DNA of 64,000 nt from Pieris napi. Its lineage: Eukaryota > Arthropoda > Insecta > Lepidoptera > Pieridae. The notes under the pieces were generated by a model. That model was not told where the DNA came from and did no database searches. It worked only from the letters and a program-made list of their open reading frames with translations. Position numbers and translations under genes: made by a program. This document shows positions 1 to 12,298 of the stretch, piece after piece (positions within the stretch are counted from its first letter, which is position 1; each line of letters opens with the position of its first letter). The stretch lies in assembly GCF_905475465.1 (NCBI RefSeq), contig NC_062252.1, forward strand, positions 7,130,001-7,194,000, in the 5' to 3' direction.

Positions 1-40
1 TGGGTTACAAACAATTCAATTAAATGTGATTTTTGACTTA

Positions 41-373
41 TCTTCATTATATAAATTACGTGTCACGCTGTTTGTCCGCTATGGACTCCTAAACTACTGA
101 ACTGATTTGTGTGCAGTTTGATCTAACTTAAAAGATAGGACAGCTTACATCTTCATACTTCACCCGCAATATTATTTTATTGCAAATTATTTGTTTATTA
201 TTTGACAGTCACAATTCTAACAGATGGCGCTGTGTTGAAAGTACCATCGTTTCACATAAGCTACAATTTAATGACATAACCTTAACTGGCGTTCGACGTT
301 TCCCTTGAATAGTTTACCACTATGTAATCTAACAAAAACTTTAGCCACAGCACCGCTTGGCCGAGTCTGCTAG
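41..373 (+). mobile_element. Helitron-like non-autonomous element, family A, copy 1
   Basis: The left end begins TC after an A, and the right end is CTAG followed by T, as expected for Helitron insertion between A and T. A short GCC...GGC stem lies about 12 bases before the CTAG. The same sequence recurs at 16385-16666 and 55717-56089 (both minus) and at 59453-59830 (plus). No transposase is encoded, so it would depend on an autonomous Helitron elsewhere. The family assignment rests on end structure and copy comparison; I did not recognise a named family. Confidence 0.7.
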
Positions 374-611
374 TTATATATATGTTAATAAAGTATATTG
401 TAAAAATAAGCCTACTGTTAAAAGAAGTTATCCCGCGAGATATCATTAGATGAATATTACTTATTCCTCACAACCACGAAATCGAAATCGGACCCTGAAT
501 CCATTACATGATACGGCTGCGTGTACAATTTCTTTTTTTTTTTTGTGTTCCGTAGTCAAAGTTTCGGCAAAATTGGGGTTCTGAAAATTATTATTATTGG
601 CCTTCAAGGTG

Positions 612-734
612 AAGTGGTACTGGGTCCTTCAAGATAACAGCGTGCCAATTCTTAAAAAGCCGGCAACGCACTCGCCAACCCTCTGGCATTGAGTGTTCAT
701 GGGCGGCAGTTTCACTTAACATCAGATGAGCCAA
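612..734 (+). mobile_element. LINE reverse-transcriptase tail fragment
   Basis: This is a degraded copy of a repeat also found at 29812-29990, 49115-49240 (minus), 60085-60170 (minus), 60483-60700 and 62866-62975. In better copies the translation contains FKKRAYQFLKG, which looks like the C-terminal tail of a CR1/Jockey-type non-LTR reverse transcriptase. Only the tail remains here and no open frame is kept. Confidence 0.5.
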
Positions 735-1730
735 GACAAGCAATACTTGTGTGTGTATTTTTCGATGCAAAAATTAAATAATTAAGAGGGGAACGGGCAG
801 CCGAATTGGTTTAAAGCGGTCTCTTTCAGGCAACGATTGTAGGAAAGAATACGCATGGTATAGCTTTACACACGTGAATATATAACGTAACACATATATT
901 TAGTGAATTACACACAAATACGCCCTTACCGGAGGTACACTTACAACATTAAAAATCATTATTTTGTTACAGAACACTTCGAAAGTGAGGCCAACCCACA
1001 CTTGACCGTTTTTTGTATGAAAGCCTTCCCAAGGGCCGTAATGGAGAAAAGTTTTTCCTCCTCAGTAATTGTTAGGGCCGATGTGAAGTAATAAATAACC
1101 GCAGGCTGTGGCCCTCTGATTGAACTTGCTAATGAATGAAGGATAAGGAACGATATCGAAACCTTCATTCATAAATGTTCATTCCCTTGAAAAATCGTCC
1201 AAGTTTCCCGTTTTCACACTCAAAGAAAATGTTACACCTGTAAGGGGAAGAATGATTTTTAAGTTCGAGTTATAAAGTGTGGTATGTAATTTGATTTCGT
1301 TTCTTTTACAACTCCACAAATCATGTTCCGAAATTACGTAGTCTTTATGAAAATTCTTATTTTTAAATTTTACTGCTTCTGTGTAATATTCTAGTTAATT
1401 TTGATTTAGACCACTTCTGTAAGCCGTATAAGGTCCTGGTATAATGCCAGTACAACACCTTACCTTGAGTTTAAGTACTTATCTTTAATAGATCAAGTTG
1501 TATTTAACTCTATAAACGAAATAGATATATGAACACATGACTTATATATGAAAACCTCCTTTAAGTAAAAGTACCTTTTGTATATTATTATATTATATTA
1601 TTGTATATTATATATTCCATCTTTGGCTATAACTTAAGTATAAGTTTTGTTATTTATAATTTATGTTAGCTGTTACGAAATAAATAAAGTAAAATCGGAG
1701 TGGGATATACTACTAACAAAAATACTATTG
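735..1730. other. Intergenic, no gene seen
   Basis: AT-rich sequence with short chance ORFs on both strands (for example 903-1091 and 959-1168, which overlap antisense). There are no recognisable motifs. A simple (TATTA)-rich stretch lies near 1585-1615. Confidence 0.5.
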
Positions 1731-1959
1731 ATTATTTTTCCGACCCAAATATCGGCCAATAGAATTGCACCATTCGACGTCACGTGGTACAACCTACATG
1801 GTATTATACTGATAATTTTTTGTGAAAATTTTCTCTGGTCGTTGCTTCAAGAAAAGTATTAAGTAGTTGTTTTATTCATTATGAAATTCTTATTTGTTAA
1901 CTGTACATTTCGTCTCATGGTGCAATTCTATTGGCCGACATTTGGGTCGGAAAAATAAT
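1731..1959. repeat. Inverted repeat with ~42-bp arms
   Basis: Bases 1731-1772 are almost exactly the reverse complement of 1917-1959, with about 145 bases between. The arms include the core CGGCCAATAGAATTGCACC and its complement. The structure abuts the longer palindrome at 1966-2106, so both may belong to one foldback element. No coding potential was seen. Confidence 0.75.
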
Positions 1960-1965
1960 CCCCCG

Positions 1966-2106
1966 AATACCACACGAGCTTCAAAATTATCGGGTATTTC
2001 CCTCAAGGTTCGTTGCAAACAAATATAGTCGTCATGACGACTATATTAATTGTTTGCAACGAACCTATCGGGAAATACCCGATAATTTTGAAGCTCGTGT
2101 GGTATT
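1966..2106. repeat. 141-bp near-perfect palindrome
   Basis: Two arms of about 70 bases meet at the centre GTCATGAC near 2030-2037. They differ only at a few positions (a CTCA/GATA difference and a two-base indel). The outer ends read AATACCACACGAGC and its complement. It could extrude as a cruciform or be the end of a foldback transposon. Confidence 0.85.
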
Positions 2107-4018
2107 ACATATGAATATTGTTTGTATTCATGTCTGATCTTTTATCTATTTCACGAGTTTAAAACGGCATTTTCAGCCATTTCATGACATCACATGCAGG
2201 CAGAGATGAGGAAACATATTTCTGCTTCAATGCTATATTTTTCTTTACGCACATTCTATTTCTGATAAACCTTGCAATGTCTTCCGTTAGCAAGTATTAA
2301 TTTCGCAAAAAAACATAAATCTATTTATGCACGACTAATGAACGGAAAGACTCGGGATTGAATATCGTATGCTTAAACAGGTCACATCTGGAACCCCAAA
2401 ATCAATAAAAAATCAATGTCTGAAACCGGTCTCTCAATCTTTAAGATATGCATTAAAAAGTCACTCTCTCCGACATCAAAGGAATGATGTTTTCCTAACA
2501 AAGTGAGTGCGTGACCAGAAAGTCAATGAGACGATTGGCAACCCTATTTTTGTTTAACAACTCACTTTAAAGCCCTGACCGATCGCATCTGGGAATAGGC
2601 CCTTCAAATATTTTGTTTGCGTACGCTGTTTGCTGAAAATAAAATGAAACTATCCCGATTGGTAAATAAATATATAGAAATGTGATAACCACCAACAACG
2701 TTTCGTAATAGTAGGCACATACCTCAACTTTCCATATAAATAAGAAATAAAACCGATACAGAAATGGGTTTGGTATAAACTTAGTCTTTACCTAATAATA
2801 AAACAAATCAAAACCCATAAAAGTGAACAAGTTAACATTTATTTTGATCTATTTTGATCAATACAGAGCGTAGAAGGCCGAAAACCCGGAATTTTAAATA
2901 CATGACGCGCGCAAAAACTCGACTCGACTCCTTAGACTAACACAAAATATAGGTTCTGTTAAATGCAAAATACTAAGAAGAGACCGAATGATAAGATGTT
3001 TGTCTTCACTCTATAAATTTTTCATTTACATATTTTACACACGTACTGTTAGCATTCAAAGCTTAGTCGAGTTCTAGGTGGAGCTACTTAGCACGAACTT
3101 TAAGATTTGTCATTCGTAACGTTGACACGACAGCTTGCGTAGTTTACTACACGGATTTTATTCAAACGACGTATTAATAAAATATTCTTCAAACATCGTA
3201 GAATTAGGATACAATTTTACTGTGATGTTAAGGTCTGAAAAAGAGATAACGCAGGTCCCACCAGCGGGATCCAACTCGCCCATAAGTATCATGAGGATAT
3301 TTTCGGAGTAGCTCACCCGGCGGGAGACGCCAAGCCTTTTAAGCAAATAAAGTCCCTTTTTAGGAATGGGGAGATTAGACACTCCCCTGCTGACTAGCTT
3401 CTCGGCCACAGACCTGCCTGATCGGGTACCGTTAGGCTACTATGTAGGGTCTGAAAATGTCTAAAATGTATTCTACAAATAAATAAACATATTACATTCC
3501 AAAATTATATCAAAGCTTAACAGAGGATTTAGTTTTGACCACGTAAATACCTAAATTTATTATAAACGATTAATACCCTAATTCAAATTACAATTTACAT
3601 GAATTCATGAAATATATTCAGCGAATTTAACATGTAATTCCCAATTGGATACTAAATTATCTCATATTAACATAAATGAATCATTGAAATAATTAACACT
3701 ACCAATACATAGAAACGCGTATAATTTACTATCTCATTATATTTTATATATCGGGTTTTACTCTTTCATTAATTTGTAGAATATAAAAAAATACTTGATA
3801 CATTCAGGGTGTTCCATAATTTTGAATAATATGCAAATGGGTAGAGCACGTTGTGGCGGTTCAGAATTGCCCACGCGGTCGAAAATAGAGAAACTTTTGC
3901 GAAACATAATACTTATTTTTCTGAATAATAATTACGCTACACTTGTAGGGTTAGGGTAGTAGGACTCCTTTCTCCGCAATTAGACTCGTAATTGGTCCGT
4001 TGTGCGTAGGAGTCCTGG
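2107..4018. other. Intergenic, no gene seen
   Basis: A minus-strand 83-codon ORF at 3158-3409 lies in a locally GC-richer patch but matches no family I recognise and has no splice context. The right end (about 3800-4018) is probably the 3' UTR of the LINE fragment that follows. Confidence 0.45.
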
Positions 4019-4812
4019 CTAATTTAGCCAGCCTAGCTCCTTCCAGAAGCACAGAAGTCTCCTGGGCACTTCACAGGCTTCCCGGAGCGACCTCACCGTT
4101 CCGAGGATTTTTTCACGTTGATTAGCCACAGCCTCGCATTCCAGGACTACGTGGGTGACTGTTTCCTCTGCGCTGAAACAGCCTCTGCACAGGGGGCTGT
4201 CTGTCGCGCCTAGGACAAAAATATGTTTATTTAGGAGGCAATGACCCGTTATTGTCCCTATCATTGTTTTAAGGTTGGTTCTATTTAAGCTTAGTAGTCG
4301 CTTTGTCAGTTGCGGGTTTACTGCTGGCAGAGCCACTTTGGACTGTCTGCAGGCCGCACCATGCGACCATCGTTGTTGCTGGAGTTCAGCGGATCTCTGG
4401 CGAATCCAGGTTCGCACCAGCGAGAAGGGCAAGGGGAGGAGCGGATACGGGCCAGCAGGCATCATTCCGGAGCCTCTTCTCGCAAGCTCGTCTGCAGCAT
4501 CATTACCGAGAGATCCACTGTGTCCCTTTATCCACTGCAAGGTTACCCTATTGGTTCGGGTTATGACCTCCAGTGCTTCATGACACTCCAGTATTCGTTT
4601 GCTGTTGGTTTTTTTGTTTCCGAGCGCCATCAGCACGGATGCACTGTCGGATACGAATTTAATGCAAAAGTCATTAATCCCTAGTTGCACGGCTCTGGCT
4701 GCTTCGGTTAAAGCGACACATTCACATTGAAATATCGTGCTCTGTGTGCCCAAGAGTATGTTGATGTTGAGATCAAGAGAGAATATGCCAGCGCCTGCTG
4801 CTACACTTGTAT
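4019..4812 (-). pseudogene. Non-LTR retrotransposon fragment: RNase H domain and C-terminus
   Basis: An open frame runs from about 4812 down to a TAG at 4019-4021. It carries RNase H type I features: a glutamate in the segment QCECVALTEA, an aspartate in FVSDSASVL, and WIKGHSGSLGNDAADELAR. It then has a C-terminal cysteine/histidine segment (CRGC...THVVLEC) typical of LINE ORF2 ends in clades that carry RNase H. The frame stays open beyond the first ATG (4753) but stops resembling RNase H near 4812, so the first catalytic aspartate, the reverse transcriptase and the endonuclease are absent. This is a 5'-truncated insertion, not a host gene. Confidence 0.85.
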
Positions 4813-4929
4813 AAAAAACTAATTATTTTACATCCTATCTTATAGTGTTAGTGTGTCTGTATTTATAACATCAACGATTATAGATCTCAGCTGTATTATA
4901 ATCTAAATTAAGTCAATTCAATTCAAACA

Positions 4930-5110
4930 ACAAAAAAATATTTAGTTTGTAAATCTAGTGCGTAGAGTGGGCAAGAAGAACTGGCAAGAAACTCTCAGAC
5001 ACTCTTTTTAATCGATTTTTTGGTTGAGATTATAAACTATTATATACTATAAGGAACTATAACGCCATGTTTCACTTGACAAATTAAAAAAATGTCATTA
5101 TAATAAAGTA
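4930..5110 (-). mobile_element. LINE 3'-UTR-like fragment
   Basis: The segment GGGCAAGAAGAACTGGCAAG followed by CACTCTTTTTAATCG resembles the repeats at 21144-21380 and 25976-26215, which I read as 3' ends of a CR1/Jockey-like LINE. It is diverged, and the boundaries are approximate. Confidence 0.4.
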
Positions 5111-5759
5111 ACAAAGGTTTAGCATCAGCGGACAAAATAGTCGCACATACAAACACAGAGTAACACACAAGTAAACGCATCTGTAAAATGTAAAATGCAC
5201 TAAAATTTAATATGTTTGTGTACAGATTCGTAAAAATATGTTTTAGACCTGTTAAATAAAACGAATGAAGTCGTAAATGCGGCGGTCTTTATATTTTGAA
5301 TTTCAATTAGAGTCTACGAAGGGGGTACGTTTGGTCATCGTATAACAAAAGTACAAAAAAGCTTATCGGTACCTGGCCAATTAATTATCGGTTCTTCCAC
5401 AATGTCGACAATTCTATTATTATCCTATTACATGTCTTGTAATTTTCTTTATCTGTTATTCTTTGTAAATACCCTCACTCTATTTATTAAGGTATTGAAG
5501 TGATGGATATACCTATATGTTTTCTAAATTTCATTATTTATATATTTCTAAAATTATTTGCATGTATATACAAGAAACTTTTACATACATACACCACTTT
5601 TTCGAGATTATTTGATTACCTTTCCCAGAAATAACAGCAAGACCAATATAAATTGAAAATTTTCGCTTACTCTTAAACATTTCCAAATAGATGAAAAGGC
5701 TAGATTAACTTTACAACTATTTGAAATTTAAAACGAGACATTACAAATGTATAAAAAAA

Positions 5760-6135
5760 GGGTGCGTGTACTTATGTGCATTGTACGCGCCTAAGAAGTT
5801 ATACTTCTTTGGCATTATTAAAAATAGTTTTTGATTGCAAGCAAATAATTAATTACAATTAAATAATCAAAGACTGGAAAAGGAGTCATTATAGTCAATA
5901 AGGTTCAGTTTACATTTGAAAAATTAAATGAATAAATATTTATTATTATTCTCTTACATTAAGTGTAACATAAATTATATTATTATTCGAATGTTGTTTT
6001 TAAATTATGTCCAATGTCGTAGCATCTTCATTCTGTTAATATTGTGTCACGGTGCGCGCGCATCGTAAAATTTCACTCTCATCAAATTTTCATAACGCGC
6101 CTAAAGAAGTATTACTTCAAAAACCTTCAGTTTTT
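5760..6135. mobile_element. ~375-bp interspersed repeat, copy 1
   Basis: It is nearly collinear with 42765-43140. The ends are imperfectly inverted: GAAGTTATACTTCTTTGGC near the left, and the complement of GAAGTAATACTTCTTTAGGC at the right. This suggests a non-autonomous DNA transposon (MITE). It contains no ORF. Class unassigned. Confidence 0.6.
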
Positions 6136-6366
6136 TCATATCCGTAAATATATGGACATAATATAACCACAGACTACATGGATCAGCTTCATTTGTTTTT
6201 AATTAAATTCTGACGTCATTGTAATACAGCCCTAACACTGATAGGATACTGGATCCCTACCTGTCAGTGGCAGGCTGAACCACGAGGACTTCATTAGTCA
6301 ATACGTCACCTAGATCTAGATAAATAATATGATGCGTACTAGAGCTTATGATATTTATATGTATAA

Positions 6367-6689
6367 CTAGCTGACCCGACAAACGTCGTTTTGCCATGTA
6401 TATCATGTTTAATCAAAAAATAGGGGTTGATCGTAGAGGAGTGAAAATTAGGGGTTGTATGTATTTACTATTTTTTAATGCTGTATCATAAAAAACAGAA
6501 AAAAGTATCTAAAAATAAAAAAAAAATATTTAGGGGTGGACTACCCTTAACATTTAGGGGGATGAAAAATAGATGTTGTTCGATTCTCAGACATACCCAA
6601 TAAGCACACAAAATTTCATGAGAATCGGTTGAGCCGTTTCGGAGGAGTATGGCAACGAAAACTGTGACAGGAGAATTTTATATATTAGA
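6367..6689 (-). mobile_element. Helitron-like non-autonomous element, family B, copy 1
   Basis: Read on the minus strand it begins TCTAATATATAAAATTC after an A and ends with a GGCAAAACGACGTTTG-type hairpin, GTCAGCTAG, then T. Hairpin plus CTAG and A|T target are Helitron hallmarks. Related copies lie at 19901-20183 (+), 54213-54524 (-) and 61853-62191 (-). No proteins are encoded. Confidence 0.75.
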
Positions 6690-6810
6690 TTCCTTACAAC
6701 TGTACGAAGTGTTAAAAGGGTATACTTAAAACATAACGTAAACGCTAAAAAGTTATTGTTATAATATACGATATGAAATTCCTGTAAATATTACGCAACA
6801 ACTTTTTTAG

Positions 6811-7045
6811 GTCTGGGCCTCAGATTTCAGAATGTGTTTTATGATCATTCGTCAACCTAATAGGCAATTAGGTGATCAGCCTCCAGTGCCTGACACACGC
6901 CGTCGACTTTTTCGTCTAAACGAAGCCGGTTTCGTCATGATGTTTTCATTCACCGTTCGAGCGAATGTTAAATGTGCAAATAAAAAGTCCATTGGTGCAC
7001 AGCCGGGGATCGAACCTATGACCTCAGGGATGAAAGTCTGAAACG
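6811..7045 (-). mobile_element. tRNA-derived SINE, partial
   Basis: It matches the fuller copy at 8337-8624, including the minus-strand B-box-like GGTTCGATCCCCGGC. The promoter head with the A box is missing at the right end, so the copy is truncated. The ORF over it (6832-7041) is incidental. Confidence 0.65.
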
Positions 7046-7049
7046 CAAA

Positions 7050-7570
7050 CTGCTCGCAAAAGATAATGTAACATAATTAATAAGTTTTAATATTCATTAT
7101 CACTTTAGAGATCATGAATTTACTGAAAAGCAAATTCTTACCATACAATTATTTAGTTTAACTATTAATGCTCTGGTTAATATCAAAAGTAATTTATAAT
7201 AGAGAAATAAAATCTCCTTCTAAAACCACTATAAAGAACAATAATACGGAAAATATATATCATAACACATTCTAATACAAATCAGTTATAAACAACACTA
7301 AATAAATGAAACAAAGCGTTTTATATCCCTATTTGTCATAAATATAATGGCTTATTATAACTAAGAAAATATTGTCGCAAGTAAAGCAATAAGGGGCGTT
7401 AGTTAGGAACTTGGCGAACTTTAACAACTATTTTTGTCCGTCATAATAGCTTAAGTTTGCGGCGAGACATACAATCTGTTACTTTCACGATAACAATATT
7501 ATCTTTATTATTCTTGTTGAATAGCACTAACAATGTATTCTATACATTTTACATAGATTTTTAAGTCCAG
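7050..7570. other. Intergenic, no feature seen
   Basis: AT-rich sequence without repeats that I can pair or any plausible coding segment. Confidence 0.4.
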
Positions 7571-7764
7571 CCTTGCGATTCTGTAACTCACTTTTCAAAC
7601 CTTCACAGCGGTTTTCGCAGCGGCGATCGCGATAAGGAGGGAGCTTGTAGTTTATTGTTTATCAGAATGCCAAATCGTAAAATGACTGCTTCACTGATTT
7701 GAGCGCGACCGCCGCTGTGAAAACCGCTGTGAGAGTTCGAAAAGTGACTTACAGAATCGCAAGG
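7571..7764. mobile_element. Foldback/MITE with ~60-bp terminal inverted repeats
   Basis: The left arm begins CCTTGCGATTCTGTAACTCA and the right arm ends with its near-complement. The arms continue through CACAGCGGTTTTC to about 60 bases each. CAG flanks both sides, a possible 3-bp target duplication. No coding capacity. Confidence 0.75.
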
Positions 7765-7895
7765 CAGTACACAATAGGGCAAGCACATTTCTGCGTCTGT
7801 ATCATTATTGTCAAAGAAAGTATCCATCCTGCGCATATTGAGTCTTAATTTCCGGTGTCGCCATGAAACGATGTCAGAACCTTCACCTATTATAT

Positions 7896-8287
7896 ATTAT
7901 ATTATATTATATTATATTATATTATATTATATTATATTATATTATATTATATTATATTATATTATATTATATTATATTATATTATATTATATTATATTAT
8001 ATTATATTATATTATATTATATTATATTATATTATATTATATTATATTATATTATATTATATTATATTATATTATATTATATTATATTATATTATATTAT
8101 ATTATATTATATTATATTATATTATATTATATTATATTATATTATATTATATTATATTATATTATATTATATTATATTATATTATATTATATTATATTAT
8201 ATTATATTATATTATATTATATTATATTATATTATATTATATTATATTATATTATATTATATTATATTATATTATATTATATTATTA
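7896..8287. repeat. (ATTAT)n pentanucleotide microsatellite
   Basis: About 390 bases, close to 78 copies, of an almost perfect 5-base unit. Because the unit is 5 bases, every frame reads the same repeating YYIIL-type peptide, and the long ORFs across it are artefacts. The true length may be affected by assembly. Confidence 0.97.
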
Positions 8288-8336
8288 TATAACCATCACA
8301 AAGATTAAAAATACTTTTTCATTAAAATAAAATAAA

Positions 8337-8624
8337 TCAGTGGCGCTACAACCTCTGTAGGTCTTGGCCTCAGATTTTTGAATCTGTTTCATGATCATTT
8401 TTATCTAATAGGCAAGTAGATGATTAGCATCCAGCTAACACACGTCGTCGACTTTTTGGGTCTAAGACATGTCGGTTTCCTCGCGATGTTTCCCTTCACC
8501 GTTCGAGCAAATGTTAAATGAGCACAGAGAAAGTCCATTGGTGCACAACCGGGCATCGAACCTACGACCTCAGGTATGAGAGTCGCACGCTGAAGCCACT
8601 AGGCCAACACTGCTCTTAGGACTT
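8337..8624 (-). mobile_element. tRNA-derived SINE
   Basis: The minus strand starts near 8620 with a tRNA-like head: A box TGGCCTAGTGG and B box GGTTCGATGCC, spaced as in a tRNA gene. A SINE body follows, ending AGTGGCGCTACAACC-like and A-rich. Related sequence occurs at 6811-7045 and in part at 55333-55430. Lepidopteran genomes carry abundant SINEs of this kind (for example Metulj-type); I cannot assign the subfamily. Confidence 0.8.
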
Positions 8625-11600
8625 TTTCATTAGTATGAAGTAAAATATTATCGTTAAAATAGCAAAATCATTCCGATAAGTCCGGTCAAAAACACAAATA
8701 ATATTTTTTTGGAATTGAAGATTGTTATTTCAATCATTTATCAAAAATAACAATCAATATTACCGTTTACGGGATAATTTAGCAAACAATATAAATAAAA
8801 TTTTACTACCAATACATTCTCTTCCATACAATTGGACAACTTAGGAAATCTCGTAAAAGTTGAACAATGTCTTTTCCAGACCACAATCGCCGAGAATGGT
8901 TGCCCGTTACATCGTTTCTATCGAAAGCAATCAAATAAAGATTTACTTGACAATGAGATTGATATTGATATTATATCTACTATAAATGTGGCTAAACAAC
9001 CTTTTCATATAAGCGTCATATCCGGATTTTTCATGGTGTTTTGGCTGTTAAAAATGTACAATTAGGTACTTTTATTGTGATTTTGTAATTGTGAGTTTCT
9101 AGAAGTAAGATTATGTTGTAATGCCCGTTGGAAAACCTTTTTCAAATAAATAGCCAAAAGTATTGTGAAGTTCATTTATTTAATCACAATTATAATAAAT
9201 GAACTTAACTAATACTACAATGAACTTTTAATTATTTATTTGCCATCGACATTTAGTACGACGGGCTTTCCCGGGTTGTTTCATCAGCATTTATTTAAGA
9301 ACACATCATAAGAGCGAGCGTTGTACTCGACCATAATTTTTTTAGTTATTTGAAAATAATATTCTCTTTATAACACTGAACTTTGTTTAAAATAAAACAT
9401 ATTATAAGCATAATCATAAATTTTGTATTAATAATTATGTTTATGAAAACAGCTTCGAAAGTAATGAACTATTTTTATTGAAATATAAAAGTCCAGTCAA
9501 CATCGCAGACGTTTTTTATGAGGAATAATTACGCCATATATGACTTCTGACTCATCGTGTCATGTATACAAGAGCTATTCGTAATTCGTTGTTTGATATG
9601 CCTACATCCCAAATAAATTGTGATAGTTAATAAATTATGAAAACAACGGACCAACAAAAGTCTCCCTTGTATCTTTAAATAGATAATAGCAAAGTACACT
9701 GACTAAATCTAAGCTCTTGATTTATAGAAGCAAATCCTTTTTGGACCCGTGTCACTCAATTTGTACTATAAATAATCGTTCGCAGCCATCCTTTCCCGGA
9801 TATTTGCTTATGTGACCCGAATAGATAATAAACACATTTCTCACCATCTATTATAGAAATAAAATGTATGAATACAATTTCTTGGTATAGTTATATATAA
9901 GCATATAATTTGAAATTTTTTGACGTTCAATTCCGATATGTATAAGTGACCATAGAAGATAATTTTACGATTCAATTTTAATAAACAATTTATGTTCTAA
10001 AGAGTAAACTGAACGTCGTTACGATCTTATGTCAATGAAGCTAAAACTGACAGATGTCAAATGTCAATATGACAGTCTATTGAATTGGATAATGGAGTAA
10101 GTCTTTAAACATGTGTTAGCGATTCTATTATTATTATATATACTTAAAATGTATATATAACTTATAATTTGGTAAAATGCGTAATTTTCTTTATTATAAT
10201 TTAAAGTGCCATTAGCTGTTGTAAGTATATATTGTACAGGGACCATGAACTTTGGCGCTGCTTCACGGCGAAGCGTAGTTTGCTAACCATCTCTGGTTGC
10301 GAAAACTGTTGAGATTTTATGAAAATAATACATGAAACTTCCAGGTCAAAGACAAAACTTAGCGTGACCTCCTAATTTAACTTTTCATGGACAAGGCAAT
10401 GCAAGGCCTTACAAAATCCATAATAATATTTAGTACCGGAATATAAATTCTGATATTATGTCGCTTTTTTATATTTCTAAGAAAATTGTAGAAAAAAGAT
10501 CCGTAAATACCAAGTGAGAGTTTATAGCTCCAAATTTACGACATGGCGATACGTGGTTGTCTTACGAAATCGGTTCATACAAAATGTACAAGAAAAATCA
10601 GATTTTTGAAATCTGGCTTTTTGCACAAATAATTTTAATAGTAAAATTTCATCGCATTAAGTATATTTTTTAAGAATCTATTCTTAATCCTCAAATGCGT
10701 CAACTTATATGTTCGTTGATTTCAATTTTATTTATAAACTATGTTAAATAAATTGTAGTTATTGATATATATGTTTTCGATTCAAAACTAAAAATACAAG
10801 ATTCTTATTGCACTTTTAAAAAATGTTTCATACAATTCAATTCTAAATTCAAATTAACTTTTCATGTAAAAATAATTTTAGTTACATCGTGTTTTATAAT
10901 TTCATCTTTAAGTTAATTCTTAAAATAAAATATAGAAAGACAATGTAAAAACTAAATTAAAATTATGTATCCTATAAACAAAACTAGGTACATAGTTTTA
11001 TTTATTATTTAGTAAATTAGTTCTATATTGGAAAACATTACCACAGAACTAGCAAACCCTATACTAATTACTATTTTTTGTGCACCGTCACGTTTCTCAT
11101 TATTATAATCTCTTTAAGATAATACACAAACAGCTCGATCCTTGATGAATAAATAAGTACGGACGCCATCTCCATATTCCAAGGAACGCACTTCGGCGCT
11201 ATTATTTTCTCATTCTGGACGGTTTTTGCTTATTTCTCCTCGTATCGATAGATAATTAAAATGCCTGCAATACCAGACAGCCGTCAGACATGCAAAAAGT
11301 CCTTTTCATCTTGTTGGCTTGTTGCTTTAACAATTTTAATTGGTGTTTAAACATCTTTCATTAGTACGTAAAATATACATTTTTTATTTTCTTGGTTTTG
11401 GTTTTTGGGCGAGCCATTTTTGTATTGGCATACACACGCCGAAACTATATTCTTCTTTATAATATTGGACGGAGAATAGGTACTATGTTTTGTTAAGTGA
11501 GAAGCCTCCTGAGCCTACTGAGAAATTGTTACACTGAGCATCACACCTAGGCAGAAAAATAAGTTTAAATACCAACTTCAATTTAAATGTTTGGAGAACA

Positions 11601-12055
11601 AATACTTTTGCGCGCTTAAAACTATTTCAAAGAAGTTTTGGCACCATATTAGTCAATATTGTTGGTTGAATTTTAGCAGCTTTGTAAAGTAAAGAAGAAA
11701 AGCAATCGCTGAAGTTTTACCAATTTGCCCGAATAAAGCGAGTTTCAATCAAAGTTAGTGGGAACACAAACAAAAGAGTTGCGCTCCGAACACCTCGTAC
11801 AAACAATGTCGCGAAAGAAATTGGCACATTCTCTATGTAACTTTGAAAACTTTGAGCGTTTATGAAATATTAGACTAATAAATTTTTAGGAAATGAGGTT
11901 AGTTTTTTTATATCTAGACTTCATGTGAATACCTTTTGCAGTTTTAACTTCAAAAAGCTACAATAACTTACCTATGCCGTTTTTTTCGGTGTATAAGCGT
12001 TTACTATGTCAATTTTGTATCTACGATATGCTGAATCCCGAACTAAGAGTAAGAT
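8625..12055. other. Intergenic, no gene seen
   Basis: 3.4 kb of AT-rich sequence. An isolated 77-codon plus-strand ORF at 8832-9065 matches no family I know. Small hairpins occur, for example around 9160-9235. No exon with convincing splice sites was found. Confidence 0.45.
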
Positions 12056-12058
12056 TTA

Positions 12059-12298
12059 GGGTATGTTTCACAATGTACGGATAAGTTCTACATAAGTTCC
12101 AAATTGGCTATTTATTACTTATTGGTAGGATAAACACTATTGTTGCGTTTCACGACTGTCAGATAGCGCTATTCGTCACATAAAGTCCATCATAAGTTAT
12201 GAGTCCGATGAAGTGTCAAATAGCACAATTTATGTTCCAAATAATTGATGTGTTGCATAGCTATTTGGTAATTTATCCACACATTGTGAAAGAGACCC
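12059..12298. mobile_element. PIF/Harbinger-like MITE, copy 1
   Basis: The terminal inverted repeats read GGGTATGTTTCACAATG and, from the other end, GGGTCTCTTTCACAATG. The element is flanked by TTA on both sides (12056-12058 and 12299-12301). A 3-bp TTA duplication with GGG-starting ends is characteristic of PIF/Harbinger. The body matches 15888-16126 in opposite orientation. The small ORF at 12190-12375 is incidental. Confidence 0.8.

Noticed and set aside
3158..3409. Minus-strand 83-codon ORF in a GC-richer patch
   Set aside because: No family resemblance, no splice context and a flanking repeat background; left as unknown.
4275..4684. Three plus-strand ORFs of 87-124 codons
   Set aside because: They lie antisense to the LINE RNase H frame, which explains their openness and GC content.
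7808..8330. Two ORFs of 155-166 codons with YYIIL repeats
   Set aside because: They are translations of the ATTAT microsatellite, open in several frames by composition only.
8832..9065. Plus-strand 77-codon ORF
   Set aside because: No recognisable motif and no supporting signals; length is expected by chance in this window.
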